Assembly (NCBI RefSeq): GCF_024189315.1
Contig: NZ_JAIZEO010000002.1
Coordinates: forward strand, 620,001-684,000
Length of the DNA: 64,000 nucleotides
DNA from: Halobacillus sp. A5
GTDB taxonomy: Bacteria; Bacillota; Bacilli; Bacillales; Halobacillaceae
Reading direction: 5' to 3'
Positions 55,601 to 64,000 of the stretch are shown here, piece after piece. The stretch's first letter is position 1, and every line of letters starts with the position of its first letter. The translations under genes were made by a program, and so were the position numbers. The notes beneath the pieces are model-generated. The model made no database searches and had not been told where the DNA came from. It saw nothing but the letters and a program-made list of their open reading frames with translations.

Positions 55601-55663
55601 TAGACCAAAAGACTTAATGGGTATAGGGGATGTATGTTTAGATGGAAAGGTAGTGAAATAAAG

Positions 55664-56035
55664 ATGGGAAACAAAGTGCTCGTAGTAGACGATCAACCAG
55701 GCATACGCATGTTGCTTGAAGAACTGCTTAAAGGCGACGGCTATGAAATCATAACAGCAAAAACAGGGAAACAAGCATGTGAGGAAGCGATAGAACATCA
55801 TCCAGATCTTATCTTAATGGACTATAAACTACCAGTGATGAGCGGCGGCGAGGTGCTCAATTATTTGGACAATCAAAACCTCCGTAAACCCGTGTTAATC
55901 ATGACAGGGCTGGCTCCGAATTCAATCGAAGAAAATACGAATTATCCGTTTGTGAAAGACATCATTTCAAAGCCATTTGATATCCATATGATGCGAGAAT
56001 TAGTAGCAAAAACCATTTCTGAAAAAGAATCATAA
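55664..56035 (+). CDS. spo0F: Sporulation response regulator Spo0F
   Basis: 123 aa single receiver domain. VLVVDDQPGIRMLLEELL gives the acidic pocket, Asp in LILMDYKLPVMSG is the phosphorylation site (near residue 55), Thr in VLIMTG and Lys in IISKPFDI complete it. It relays phosphate from sporulation kinases to Spo0B. ATG 55664 (MGNKVLVV) gives the normal Spo0F length. The beta4-alpha4 stretch (GLAPNSIEENTNYPF) departs from the B. subtilis sequence. Position between pyrG and fbaA confirms identity. Confidence 0.92.
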   Translation: MGNKVLVVDDQPGIRMLLEELLKGDGYEIITAKTGKQACEEAIEHHPDLILMDYKLPVMSGGEVLNYLDNQNLRKPVLIMTGLAPNSIEENTNYPFVKDIISKPFDIHMMRELVAKTISEKES

Positions 56036-56048
56036 TCTTTTTTTGGCA

Positions 56049-56062
56049 TGAAAGCGTTATCT
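56049..56062 (+). promoter_or_regulatory. Possible cre site upstream of fbaA
   Basis: TGAAAGCGTTATCT differs from the cre consensus at one position. It lies about 140 bp before fbaA, just after spo0F. Confidence 0.4.
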
Positions 56063-56199
56063 ATTCTGATTGCTGTTGCACCTTCTTATGGGTATTGGTA
56101 TTCTAATACTGTACATCAGCTTACGTGACATATTTTTGTTGGAAATGTACAAATATATGTTAGTAATAGATTAGATACATTATTAAAGGAGGATCTTTC

Positions 56200-57063
56200 A
56201 TGCCGTTAGTTTCAATGAAAGAAATGCTAGAAAAAGCTAAGGAAGAACGCTACGGAGTAGGACAGTTTAACCTTAACAATTTAGAGTACGCTCAAGCGAT
56301 TCTTCAGGCTGCTGAAGAAGAGCAATCTCCAGTTATCCTCGGGGTATCTGAAGGTGCCGGCCGTTACATGGGAGGATTTAACGTTGTTGTAGCAATGGTT
56401 AAATCACTTATGGAGTCCTACGGTACAACCGTTCCAGTAGCGATTCACTTAGACCACGGATCAAGCTTCCAGAAGTGTGCAGAAGCAATTCACGCTGGTT
56501 TCACTTCTGTAATGATCGATGCATCCCATGATCCTCTTGAAGAGAATATTGCAGTAACGAAGAAAGTTGTAGAGCTTGCACACATCCATGGTGTGTCTGT
56601 AGAAGCTGAACTTGGACGTGTAGGCGGGCAGGAAGACGATCTAATCGTTGATGATGCAGAAGCAGCATACGCGATTCCATCTGAGTGTAAGCAGCTTGTT
56701 GACGAAACAGACGTTGACGTTTTTGCTCCAGCGCTAGGTTCTGTTCACGGACCTTACAAAGGTGAGCCTAACCTTGGATTCGACCGTATGGAAGAAATTA
56801 TGGGTCTTGTGGACAAGCCGCTTGTACTTCACGGCGGTACTGGAATTCCTACTGCTGACATTAAGAAAGCTATTTCTTTCGGTACAGCAAAAATTAACGT
56901 AAACACAGAAAACCAAATTTCTCAGGGTAAAGCTGTACGTCAAGTACTTGCTGAACAGCCTGAGCAGTACGACCCTCGTAAATACCTTGGACCTGGCCGC
57001 GACGCCATCAAAGAAACAGTGATTGGCAAAATGCGCGAGTTTGGTTCTTCACAAAGAGCATAA
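56200..57063 (+). CDS. fbaA: Class II fructose-1,6-bisphosphate aldolase
   Basis: 287 aa zinc enzyme of glycolysis. [16 protein letters not shown] (catalytic Asp and zinc His), [34 protein letters not shown] and KINVNTENQ are the family motifs. RBS AAAGGAGGAT. Codon use and strong RBS suggest high expression. Own terminator at 57075. Confidence 0.97.
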   Translation: MPLVSMKEMLEKAKEERYGVGQFNLNNLEYAQAILQAAEEEQSPVILGVSEGAGRYMGGFNVVVAMVKSLMESYGTTVPVAIHLDHGSSFQKCAEAIHAGFTSVMIDASHDPLEENIAVTKKVVELAHIHGVSVEAELGRVGGQEDDLIVDDAEAAYAIPSECKQLVDETDVDVFAPALGSVHGPYKGEPNLGFDRMEEIMGLVDKPLVLHGGTGIPTADIKKAISFGTAKINVNTENQISQGKAVRQVLAEQPEQYDPRKYLGPGRDAIKETVIGKMREFGSSQRA

Positions 57064-57074
57064 AAATTTAAAGA

Positions 57075-57105
57075 GGAAGCCGTTACGATGTAGCGGTTTC
57101 CTTTT
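57075..57105 (+). terminator. Terminator after fbaA
   Basis: GGAAGCCGTTA (57075-57085) / TAGCGGTTTCC (57091-57101, two G-U pairs), then TTTT. Confidence 0.8.
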
Positions 57106-57162
57106 GAACATTTATGAAAACGCCACCATTCAACAAAATCTTAACTTGGGAGAGGATTAGTA

Positions 57163-57807
57163 ATGAAATTTTTCATTGATTCCGCAAATATTTCAGAGAT
57201 TAAAGAAGCCAATGCACTTGGTCTGCTTGATGGGGTAACAACGAATCCAAGCTTAGTAGCAAAAGAAGGAGTATCTTTTCACGATCGTCTTCACGAAATT
57301 ACAAGTGAAGTAACAGAAGGCTCTGTCAGTGCCGAGGTTATTTCTCTTGATGCAGAAGGCATGCTGAAGGAAGCAAAAGAACTGGCTGCCATTGCACCTA
57401 ACATTACTGTTAAGGTACCAATGACACTCGAAGGCTTAAAAGCTGTGAAAGCATTAAGTGAATTGAACATTAAAACCAATGTAACGTTAATTTTCTCAGC
57501 CAATCAAGCCCTGCTTGCTGCGCGTGCAGGTGCTTCCTACGTTTCTCCTTTCTTAGGCCGTTTGGATGATATTGGCCATAATGGGGTAGAGCTAATTGCT
57601 CAAATTGCAGAGATTTTCGACCGTCATGCCATTGATTCGGAGATTATCGCAGCATCTGTCAGACACCCTGTCCACCTTACTGAAGCCGCTATTAACGGCG
57701 CCCACATTGCTACTGTACCATTTAAACTTTTCGAGCAGATTGTCAAACACCCACTCACTGATCAGGGTATTGAAAAATTCTTAAATGACTGGAATAATCA
57801 AAAGTAA
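57163..57807 (+). CDS. tal: Transaldolase / fructose-6-phosphate aldolase-like
   Basis: 214 aa, the short TalC/Fsa class. [14 protein letters not shown] at the N-terminus, [14 protein letters not shown], Schiff-base Lys in NITVKVPMT (near residue 86) and FVSPFLGR-type [12 protein letters not shown] are diagnostic. B. subtilis ywjH, at the same locus, works as transaldolase in the pentose-phosphate pathway. RBS TGGGAGAGG. Confidence 0.95.
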   Translation: MKFFIDSANISEIKEANALGLLDGVTTNPSLVAKEGVSFHDRLHEITSEVTEGSVSAEVISLDAEGMLKEAKELAAIAPNITVKVPMTLEGLKAVKALSELNIKTNVTLIFSANQALLAARAGASYVSPFLGRLDDIGHNGVELIAQIAEIFDRHAIDSEIIAASVRHPVHLTEAAINGAHIATVPFKLFEQIVKHPLTDQGIEKFLNDWNNQK

Positions 57808-57873
57808 CGAGTCAATTGGAAAAACATGCATACACTAAGGTCAGAATCTTTACCTTAAAGTGAGGAGTTACTC

Positions 57874-59160
57874 ATGAAAAAACTTTTAGTAGAAGGCGGT
57901 ACACCCCTGCGCGGACAAGTTCGCGTCAGCGGAGCGAAGAACAGTGCTGTAGCTTTACTTCCGGCAGCGATTTTGGCGAATTCAAAAGTAACTATTGAAG
58001 GGCTCCCTAATATATCTGATGTGCATACCTTGTCAGAGTTATTGGAGGAAATCGGAGGGACTGTCCATAAAGATGGCCAGACGGTCGAAATCGACCCATC
58101 CGAAATGATTTCGATGCCCCTTCCAAACGGCCGCGTGAAGAAATTAAGAGCTTCTTACTACTTTATGGGAGCGATGCTTGGCCGTTTTAAGAAAGCTGTT
58201 ATTGGTTTGCCGGGCGGCTGTCATTTAGGGCCGAGACCGATTGATCAGCACATTAAAGGCTTCGAAGCGTTAGGTGCTGAAGTCACGAATGAACAGGGCG
58301 CGATCTACCTGCGGGCTGAAGAGCTTCGCGGTGCCCGTATTTATTTGGATGTCGTCAGTGTAGGAGCAACGATTAACATTATGCTTGCAGCTGTTAAAGC
58401 GAAAGGCAGAACCGTCATTGAAAACGCCGCAAAAGAGCCGGAAATCATTGACGTGGCCACCTTGCTGACAAGTATGGGAGCTAAAATTAAGGGAGCAGGA
58501 ACTGATGTTATTCGTATTGAAGGTGTCGAAGAGCTCAATGGCTGCCTTCATACAATTATCCCTGACCGGATTGAAGCCGGGACCTATACAATCATGGCTG
58601 CCGCACAAGGCGAGGAAATGATCATCGACAACGTGATCCCTCAACACCTTGAATCGTTATTGGCCAAGCTGAGAGAGATGGGTGTGACCATTGAAGAAAA
58701 CGACGAGCAGCTTTACGTGAAGCCTGGACCGGCCCTGAAGAGCGTAGATATAAAAACACTCGTTTACCCAGGGTTTCCTACCGACCTCCAGCAGCCCTTT
58801 ACTACACTGCTGACGAAAGCCTCGGGCACAGGTGTCGTCACAGACACGATTTACCAGGCCCGCTTTAAGCATATTGATGAACTGCGAAGGATGAATGCTT
58901 CGATTAAAGTAGAAGGCGGATCCGCTATCGTAGCCGGTCCATCCAAGCTTGAAGGAGCCAAAGTCAAAGCAAGCGACCTGCGCGCAGGCGCCGCTCTTGT
59001 CATCGCAGGATTAATGGCAAATGGCATCACTGAAATCACAGGCGTCGACCATATCGAAAGAGGCTATGAAAACATCACCAACAAACTCATAGAACTAGGC
59101 GCCAACATCTGGTACGAAGAAATGTCGCCAGAAGAAGTAGAACAGTTTCAAAACTCTTAA
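57874..59160 (+). CDS. murA: UDP-N-acetylglucosamine 1-carboxyvinyltransferase (MurA)
   Basis: 428 aa. First committed step of peptidoglycan synthesis. [15 protein letters not shown] holds the Lys-Asn pair, and the fosfomycin-target Cys is in [16 protein letters not shown] (near residue 116). This locus is that of the second paralogue in Bacillus (murAB/murZ), so another murA probably exists elsewhere. RBS GTGAGGAG. A GGTACC palindrome and a tandem array follow. Confidence 0.95.
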   Translation: MKKLLVEGGTPLRGQVRVSGAKNSAVALLPAAILANSKVTIEGLPNISDVHTLSELLEEIGGTVHKDGQTVEIDPSEMISMPLPNGRVKKLRASYYFMGAMLGRFKKAVIGLPGGCHLGPRPIDQHIKGFEALGAEVTNEQGAIYLRAEELRGARIYLDVVSVGATINIMLAAVKAKGRTVIENAAKEPEIIDVATLLTSMGAKIKGAGTDVIRIEGVEELNGCLHTIIPDRIEAGTYTIMAAAQGEEMIIDNVIPQHLESLLAKLREMGVTIEENDEQLYVKPGPALKSVDIKTLVYPGFPTDLQQPFTTLLTKASGTGVVTDTIYQARFKHIDELRRMNASIKVEGGSAIVAGPSKLEGAKVKASDLRAGAALVIAGLMANGITEITGVDHIERGYENITNKLIELGANIWYEEMSPEEVEQFQNS

Positions 59161-59210
59161 AGATAAAGTAAGAGAGCAACGGTATCAGCACAGGATAAAG
59201 TAAGAGCACA

Positions 59211-59278
59211 CGGTACCAGGTACACAAATACACAAAAGCATCAATGAATCTTACAAGGCGTTTGTGTACCTGGTACCG
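59211..59278. repeat. GGTACC-type palindrome between murA and glpX
   Basis: CGGTACCAGGTACACAAA (59211-59228) is exactly complementary to 59261-59278 (18 bp). The left part and loop share ACACAAATACACA and CATCAATGAA with the copy at 25492, so both come from one ancestor. Its last base is the first base of the tandem array that follows. Confidence 0.85.
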
Positions 59279-59564
59279 CCGCGCAACAGCCATAAAAGGA
59301 CTGAGGCGCAAAAGCACCGCCGCGCACCAACCATAAAAGGGCTGAGGCGCAAAAAGCATCGCCGCGCAACAGCCAAAAAAGGCTGAGGCGCAAAAGCACC
59401 GCCGCGCACCAACCATAAAAGGGCTGAGGCGCAAAAGCACCGCCGCGCAACAGCCAAAAAAGGCTGAGGCGCAAAAAGCACCGCCGCGCACCAACCATAA
59501 AAGGGCTGAGGCGCAAAAAGCACCGCCGCGCAACAGCCATAAAAGGACTGAGGCGCAAAAAGCA
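59278..59564. repeat. Seven-unit alternating tandem repeat array
   Basis: Units of 40-42 bp begin with GCCGCGCA at 59278, 59319, 59361, 59401, 59442, 59483 and 59525. Units 1, 3, 5, 7 read GCAACAGCCA; units 2, 4, 6 read GCACCAACCA; all continue with an A-rich stretch, CTGAGGCGCAAAAGCA. Inner A units (3, 5) differ from outer ones (1, 7), giving the order A1-B-A2-B-A2-B-A1. The long minus-strand frames through here are products of the repetition. With the palindrome at 59211 it fills the 465-bp murA-glpX gap. Confidence 0.9.
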
Positions 59565-59625
59565 GTAGTGGTTTTTCTATGGGGAAATGAGGGAAAATTT
59601 TTCTTATAGAATGGGGAGAAGAACC

Positions 59626-60591
59626 ATGGAAAGAAGTTTATCGATGGAATTAGTAAGAGTGACAGAGGCAGCCGCATTAAAGTCCGCCCGCTGGATGGGG
59701 AGAGGAAAGAAGGAAGAGGCTGATGATGCTGCCACCTCTGCCATGCGTGACGTGTTTGATACGATTCCAATGAAGGGTACAGTCGTCATCGGTGAAGGTG
59801 AGATGGATGAAGCCCCGATGCTTTACATAGGGGAGAAGTTAGGTAACGGATATGGTCCTCGCGTGGATGTAGCTGTAGATCCATTAGAAGGAACAAATAT
59901 CGTTGCCGAAGGAACCTGGAATGCTTTGGCTGTCATTGCGATTGCTGATCATGGTCAGCTTCTGCATGCACCTGACATGTATATGGACAAAATTGCCGTG
60001 GGACCTGAATCTGTTGGAAAAGTAGATATTAATGCATCGATTGCTGATAATTTAACCGCTGTGGCTAAGGCGAAGAATAAAGACGTAGAAGACGTGGTAG
60101 CTACAGTATTAAATCGGAAACGCCACCAGGGAATTATTGAGGAGATTCGCGAGGCTGGCGCCCGAATTAAACTGATTCCTGATGGAGACGTTGCTGCTGC
60201 GATCAATACGGCTTTTGACGATACAGGGGTCGACATTCTTTTTGGGTCAGGCGGCGCACCTGAGGGTGTATTGGCAGCCGTGGCATTAAAATGTCTTGGG
60301 GGAGAAATTCAAGGTAAGCTGATTCCTTCCAATGACGAGGAGCTGGCACGCTGCAAACAGATGGGAATTGATGATTTAAACCGTGTGCTTTATATGGATG
60401 ACTTTGTAGGAGGAGATGACGCTATCTTCGCGGCCACAGGAGTAACCGATGGTGAACTGCTGCAGGGCGTTCAATTTAAAGGACAGAAAGCGACTACTCA
60501 AACACTCGTCATGAGAGCGAAGTCCGGCACGGTGCGGTTTATTGACGGCGACCACAGCCTGAAAAAGAAACCGAATTTAGTAATCAAATAG
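59626..60591 (+). CDS. glpX: Class II fructose-1,6-bisphosphatase
   Basis: 321 aa. Gluconeogenic hydrolysis of fructose 1,6-bisphosphate. Metal sites are seen in [14 protein letters not shown] (near residue 55) and [14 protein letters not shown] (near 85), with [20 protein letters not shown] later. ATG 59626 follows GGGGAGAAG; the frame extends to 59587 without RBS. Positional match to B. subtilis ywjI. Confidence 0.95.
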   Translation: MERSLSMELVRVTEAAALKSARWMGRGKKEEADDAATSAMRDVFDTIPMKGTVVIGEGEMDEAPMLYIGEKLGNGYGPRVDVAVDPLEGTNIVAEGTWNALAVIAIADHGQLLHAPDMYMDKIAVGPESVGKVDINASIADNLTAVAKAKNKDVEDVVATVLNRKRHQGIIEEIREAGARIKLIPDGDVAAAINTAFDDTGVDILFGSGGAPEGVLAAVALKCLGGEIQGKLIPSNDEELARCKQMGIDDLNRVLYMDDFVGGDDAIFAATGVTDGELLQGVQFKGQKATTQTLVMRAKSGTVRFIDGDHSLKKKPNLVIK

Positions 60592-60606
60592 TTATACTTT
60601 TTCTGC

Positions 60607-60657
60607 AAAAAGGGTATACAGTAGAGACCAGAGCCTATCTGGTCTTCTTCCCTTTTT
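60607..60657 (+). terminator. Two-tier terminator after glpX
   Basis: Outer arms AAAAAGGG (60607-60614) / CCCTTTTT (60650-60657) enclose the inner hairpin AGACCAG (60625-60631) / CTGGTCT (60639-60645). Confidence 0.7.
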
Positions 60658-60692
60658 ACATTTTCTCCTGAATTTACCTGCCGATAAAATTC

Positions 60693-60722
60693 TTGAATCC
60701 TTATCCAAACAAGTTGTACAAT
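60693..60722 (+). promoter_or_regulatory. Probable rho promoter
   Basis: -35 TTGAAT (60693-60698), 18-bp spacer, -10 TACAAT (60717-60722), leaving a ~175-nt leader before rho. The rest of the 311-bp gap shows no gene. Confidence 0.45.
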
Positions 60723-60902
60723 GTATAGTGTTTCTTAAAAGATAAAAACAAACCGTCGTAACCTCTGCAGACTTCATTTACCTTCCAAATTATCTTCACG
60801 TATATTCATCCAATCTTAAGAATGTCAACAGGATCGATGTATTGAAGGCACGCTCGGGTATACAACATCTACAGGAAAAAAATAAATTAAAGTGGTGATC
60901 AT

Positions 60903-62204
60903 GTGTCAGAAGTAACAATTTCAAGTTTAGAGACGATGACCTTGAAAAAACTCTACTCTTTAGCTAAGCAATTCAAAGTTTCCTATTATGCAAAGCTTAC
61001 AAAGCGGGAGTTGATTTTTGCAATTTTAAAAGCGCAGGCAGAAAAAGACGGATTCTTATTTATGGATGGGATTTTAGAAATTATTCCTTCAGAAGGCTTT
61101 GGATTCTTACGACCGATTAATTACTCTCCAAGTGCAGAAGATATTTATATTTCCGCATCTCAAATTCGTAGATTTGATTTGAGGAACGGTGACAAAGTTT
61201 CAGGTAAAGTCCGCCCGCCTAAAGAAAACGAACGCTACTATGGCTTGCTGCACGTAGACGCTGTGAATGGAGAGAATCCTGAAACGGCAAAAGAACGTGT
61301 GCATTTTCCAGCGTTAACGCCTCTCTATCCAGACCGTAAAATGAAGCTTGAAACAGAGAGCAAGAAGCTTTCCGCTAGAATTATGGATATCATGTCCCCG
61401 GTCGGCTACGGACAGCGCGGCTTGATTGTCGCTCCTCCTAAAGCAGGGAAGACGATGCTTTTAAAACAGATGGCTAACAGCATTACAACGAATCATCCAG
61501 AGTCTAAGCTTATCATTCTTCTCGTGGATGAGCGCCCGGAAGAAGTGACAGATATTGAACGGTCTGTCGCTCCTGATGTTGATGTGGTCAGCTCAACGTT
61601 CGATGAAGTACCAGAGAACCATATTAAAGTCGCCGAGCTTGTTCTTGAACGCGCCATGCGCCTCGTTGAGCATAAACGCGATGTGATTGTGTTGATGGAC
61701 AGCATTACGCGGCTTGCCCGTGCGTACAACTTAGTCATCCCGCCAAGCGGCCGTACGCTTTCAGGCGGGATTGACCCGGCTGCGTTTCACCGTCCGAAGC
61801 GGTTCTTCGGCGCTGCTCGTAACATCGAAGAAGGCGGCAGCTTAACGATTCTGGCCACCGCCCTCGTCGATACCGGCTCGCGCATGGATGACGTAATCTA
61901 TGAAGAATTTAAAGGAACCGGCAACATGGAGCTGCACCTCGACCGCAGTCTCGCAGAACGACGGATTTTCCCGGCAATCGACATCGTCCGCTCGGGAACG
62001 AGAAAAGAAGAACTGCTTCTGCCAAAAGCCGAGCTGGATAAGATTTGGGCGATCCGCAAAACGATGTCCGATTCTCACGATTTCTCCGACCGCTTCCTGC
62101 GCCGTCTGCGTGCTTCGAAAAACAACGAAGAATTTTTCGAACTGATGGATCAAGAGATGCAGGGAAAACAGGCCAAGACGGCAAAAGCCGGATCCAGAAA
62201 ATAA
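60903..62204 (+). CDS. rho: Transcription termination factor Rho
   Basis: 433 aa hexameric RNA helicase. N-terminal Rho-N ([20 protein letters not shown]) and cold-shock RNA-binding domain ([20 protein letters not shown]); ATPase with P-loop [13 protein letters not shown] (near residue 180), Walker [17 protein letters not shown] and the R-loop/Q-loop region [20 protein letters not shown]. Start is GTG 60903 behind AGTGGTGATC. Followed by the L31 gene as in Bacillus. Confidence 0.97.
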   Translation: MSEVTISSLETMTLKKLYSLAKQFKVSYYAKLTKRELIFAILKAQAEKDGFLFMDGILEIIPSEGFGFLRPINYSPSAEDIYISASQIRRFDLRNGDKVSGKVRPPKENERYYGLLHVDAVNGENPETAKERVHFPALTPLYPDRKMKLETESKKLSARIMDIMSPVGYGQRGLIVAPPKAGKTMLLKQMANSITTNHPESKLIILLVDERPEEVTDIERSVAPDVDVVSSTFDEVPENHIKVAELVLERAMRLVEHKRDVIVLMDSITRLARAYNLVIPPSGRTLSGGIDPAAFHRPKRFFGAARNIEEGGSLTILATALVDTGSRMDDVIYEEFKGTGNMELHLDRSLAERRIFPAIDIVRSGTRKEELLLPKAELDKIWAIRKTMSDSHDFSDRFLRRLRASKNNEEFFELMDQEMQGKQAKTAKAGSRK

Positions 62205-62344
62205 GATAAGCTGTTGCATTGCTATTCCAGTGCTGATATAATCTTTCTATGTGAGTTTTAGTAAAAGGTGTAACGACTAACCTTCGAAGGCTCTTACAAT
62301 AACTCTGTTTCAAAATGACTCAGGGCAAAAAGGAGTGGAAGAAC

Positions 62345-62590
62345 ATGAAAGAGGGAATTCATCCAGGATACCGCAAAGTGGTATTTCTAGACACAAGTTC
62401 TGATTTCAAGTTTCTAAGCGGATCTACTCAATCTTCAGAAGAAACCATTGAGTGGGAAGACGGTAATTCGTACCCATTGATCCGTGTTGAGATTAGTTCA
62501 GAGTCTCATCCGTTCTACACAGGCAAGCAGAAAGCTGACAAAGCTGGCGGCCGTGTTGATCGCTTTAAGAAAAAATATAACCTTTCATAA
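62345..62590 (+). CDS. rpmE2: Ribosomal protein L31 type B (cysteine-free)
   Basis: 81 aa. [30 protein letters not shown] and [11 protein letters not shown] are L31 motifs. The longer middle and the complete lack of cysteine mark the zinc-free type B (YtiA-like), yet it stands at the rho-tdk position where B. subtilis has the zinc-binding type A rpmE. RBS AAAGGAGTGG lies before ATG 62345. Confidence 0.93.
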   Translation: MKEGIHPGYRKVVFLDTSSDFKFLSGSTQSSEETIEWEDGNSYPLIRVEISSESHPFYTGKQKADKAGGRVDRFKKKYNLS

Positions 62591-62637
62591 TAATGAATGG
62601 CTTCCTTCACAGGAGGTCATTGCATAATTTTGAACAA

Positions 62638-62672
62638 AAACAGGCAAATAGCAAACCGTTTGCCTGTTTTTT
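62638..62672 (+). terminator. Terminator after rpmE2
   Basis: AAACAGGCAAA (62638-62648) / TTTGCCTGTTT (62659-62669), then TTTG. Confidence 0.9.
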
Positions 62673-62682
62673 GTTAGTAAAA

Positions 62683-62965
62683 AGAAAAGCGGAAAGGGGC
62701 GGTTTAGGCCTGACACGCGTAAGCAAAACCATGCAGTGGCGTTCTATGCCACGTAATGGGGTTGCTTACGACGCGAAGGCCTGCCCCTTGCAGCTGGCCA
62801 GTAAGAAAAGCGAAGGCGAGCGTTCAGGAGCGTACGCATAAGCAAACCGGCGAAGTGAAGTGTTCTTTCTTCACATAGCCGGGTTGCTTATGTCGCTAGA
62901 TCCTGCGAGCCGGAGCTGGCCAGTAAAGAAAAGCGGAAAGGCGCGTCTAGCTCCTGTCCGTTTCG
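62683..62965. repeat. Tandem folded repeats of the GAAAAGCG family (two full, one partial)
   Basis: Copy C (62683-62800) matches 38690-38806. Copy D (62804-62922) has the same ends (AGAAAAGCG, GGAGCTGGCCAGTAA) and fold but a different core, with arms GCATAAGCAAACCGGC and GCCGGGTTGCTTATG. A third copy starts at 62927 and breaks off near 62965 after ~40 bp. They fill most of the 453-bp rpmE2-tdk gap. Confidence 0.85.
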
Positions 62966-63043
62966 GTTATTAATAAGTATAAGCTCTTTCTGGCAGTCAG
63001 CCAGAGGAGATCTGAGATGTGCAGGTAGGAGAAAGGAGCGGCA

Positions 63044-63670
63044 GTGAACGTGTATGTAATGAAGCAAAGTGGTTGGGTTGAAGTCATCTGTGGAAGTATG
63101 TTCAGTGGAAAATCGGAGGAACTCATCCGTCGTGTACGCCGGGCTACATATGGCAATTTGTCTGTTCGTGTGTTTAAACCAGTAATTGACAATCGATACA
63201 AAGAAGATTCCATCGTTTCTCATAATGGAACGTCCGTCCTCGCGCGCCCTGTCAGTGAATCCTTAGCGATTTTGCACGAAGTCGGGGATCACATTGATAT
63301 TGTCGGCATCGATGAGGTACAGTTCTTTGATGAGAATATTGTAGAAGTCGTGGAATGCCTGGCTGACCGCGGCATCCGTGTCATTGTGGCAGGTCTGGAT
63401 ACAGATTTCCGCGGGGAGCCTTTTGGAAAAGTTCCTGAATTGATGGCGCTCAGTGAAAGCGTGACGAAGCTGAATGCGATCTGTCCTGTGTGCGGATCAC
63501 CGGCGAGCCGTACGCAGCGGTTGATCAATGGCGAGCCTGCTTCCTATGACGATCCGATTATTTTAGTAGGTGCTTCTGAGTCGTACGAGCCTCGCTGCCG
63601 TCATCATCATGAAGTTCCTAATAAACCCAGGCAAGAGCAAGTGAAGGCTCACGCTGAAAGCTATAAATAA
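63044..63670 (+). CDS. tdk: Thymidine kinase
   Basis: 208 aa. P-loop [17 protein letters not shown] (near residue 17), [11 protein letters not shown] (Walker B), and a four-residue zinc site CPVCG plus CRHHH in the lasso region near 145-185. Phosphorylates thymidine in salvage. GTG 63044 has AAAGGAGCGG upstream; ATG 63059 is an alternative matching other TdK N-termini. Terminator at 63677. Confidence 0.95.
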   Translation: MNVYVMKQSGWVEVICGSMFSGKSEELIRRVRRATYGNLSVRVFKPVIDNRYKEDSIVSHNGTSVLARPVSESLAILHEVGDHIDIVGIDEVQFFDENIVEVVECLADRGIRVIVAGLDTDFRGEPFGKVPELMALSESVTKLNAICPVCGSPASRTQRLINGEPASYDDPIILVGASESYEPRCRHHHEVPNKPRQEQVKAHAESYK

Positions 63671-63676
63671 CGTCAG

Positions 63677-63710
63677 CACCCGCTTCTAATAATAGGAGCG
63701 GGTGTTTGTT
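63677..63710 (+). terminator. Terminator after tdk
   Basis: CACCCGCT (63677-63684) / AGCGGGTG (63697-63704), then TTTG. Confidence 0.8.
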
Positions 63711-63738
63711 ATAGTTTGACTGCTTGAACGATAGGGAG

Positions 63739-63754
63739 TAATTCCGCGGAATTA
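63739..63754. repeat. Perfect 16-bp palindrome and short direct repeats
   Basis: TAATTCCGCGGAATTA is its own reverse complement. Downstream, GTCAGGG-G/C-GCAAT occurs twice (about 63772 and 63793). Probably a decayed intergenic repeat; no gene between tdk and 63915. Confidence 0.45.
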
Positions 63755-63888
63755 GGTTGCAATTCATACGCGTCAGGGGGCAATCGGCTTGGGTCAGGGC
63801 GCAATATCAATCCTTCCAAACCAGGGCACCCCCTGTCCTTAATGTGCTCACCTCCGTTTCATCAGCCCGGAAAAAGGAATTCTTATAG

Positions 63889-63894
63889 TATAAT
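63889..63894 (+). promoter_or_regulatory. -10 element before the last gene
   Basis: Perfect TATAAT 20 bp before the ATG; no convincing -35 is seen. Confidence 0.35.
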
Positions 63895-63914
63895 TATATA
63901 AAAAGGGGAATGAC

Positions 63915-64000
63915 ATGAATTCAAAGACCGCTTTACTCGAAGAAGCACGTCTGTTAAAAGAATGCTCTGATGCTTACGTCTATGCTGTAGAGGTATATGA
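63915..64000 (+). CDS. Start of an unidentified gene (cut by the window end)
   Basis: RBS AAAAGGGGAA precedes ATG 63915; 28 codons are visible (MNSKTALLEEARLLKECSDA and on), open to the window edge. Hydrophilic and helical. In B. subtilis prfA follows tdk and rpmE, but this N-terminus is not that of PrfA. Too short to identify. Confidence 0.5.
   Translation, partial: MNSKTALLEEARLLKECSDAYVYAVEVY

Noticed and set aside
59278-59564. CRISPR array
   Set aside because: The whole unit repeats, with no unique spacers of constant length, and there are no cas genes.
59087-59770. Three overlapping minus-strand reading frames of 90-227 codons with Cys/Phe/Trp-rich repeats
   Set aside because: They exist only because the ~41-bp tandem array stays open in several frames; no RBS, odd composition and overlap with murA and glpX ends.
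62593-62841. 82-codon plus-strand frame after rpmE2
   Set aside because: It runs through the rpmE2 terminator and a folded repeat; no protein-like sequence.

Overview
The window is chromosomal backbone DNA of a spore-forming, low-to-mid GC Firmicute of the family Bacillaceae. The gene order follows the Bacillus subtilis ywd/ywf/ywg/ywh/ywi/ywj region: ywdI-ywdK, gerQ, hemQ-pta, lipL, ywfO-ywgA, ywhB-ywhD, pbpG/speE-speB, ywiB-argS, cls, fadF, rpoE-pyrG-spo0F-fbaA-tal-murA-glpX-rho-rpmE-tdk. Acidic proteins, an NSS-type Na+ symporter and the style of the dispersed repeats suggest a halophilic or halotolerant genus of the Halobacillus kind, but this is inference. There are no rRNA or tRNA genes, no CRISPR array, no prophage and no intact insertion sequence.

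Layout. 1-2.8 kb: 2-hydroxy-acid oxidase (cut by the window edge), an FAH-family hydrolase and an IclR regulator, followed by a lactate permease with a textbook promoter and a CcpA site (3-4.8 kb). 5-17.7 kb: accessory metabolic and membrane genes (acyltransferase, DJ-1/PfpI protein, YjiH transporter, fructosamine kinase, two GNAT enzymes, a secreted zinc protease, an AarF/UbiB kinase with a phasin-like partner, a YwaF-type membrane protein). 17.7-22.3 kb: Na+ symporter, ywdI-ywdK, the spore genes gerQ and an internally deleted cwlJ, and hemQ. 22.5-31.5 kb: pta, a LytTR/DUF3021 pair, lipL, ywfO-ywgA, a fused peptide-type permease, a broken glyoxalase gene, ywhB, ywhD and an SOS-type yolD. 31.8-40.7 kb: pbpG, speE, speB, ywiB-argS, a small XapX protein and cardiolipin synthase.

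40.8-52.3 kb is the metabolic centrepiece. fadF is followed by thiolase, 3-hydroxybutyryl-CoA dehydrogenase, two acyl-CoA dehydrogenases, a MeaB GTPase, a TetR regulator and the fused B12 enzyme IcmF. Together they would link isobutyryl-CoA (from valine) through n-butyryl-CoA to beta-oxidation, with FadF passing electrons to quinone. Operator-like palindromes lie at the fadF and thiolase promoters, and a perfect cre site lies before the thiolase gene. 53-64 kb: the conserved rpoE-to-tdk block, with a CTP-sensing pyrG attenuator of the reiterative-transcription type, a SigH-like spo0F promoter and a cysteine-free L31 gene at the rpmE position.

I found no clearly new multi-gene system. The most unusual signals are in non-coding DNA: a seven-unit alternating tandem array between murA and glpX, a dispersed family of GGTACC-containing palindromes (one with a 109-bp tandem duplication), Bacillaceae-type folded repeats, and long inverted repeats. 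In coding DNA the most notable points are the cwlJ internal deletion, the SOS-box yolD, and an uncharacterised two-gene unit at 13.1-13.5 kb that includes a 33-aa membrane peptide.
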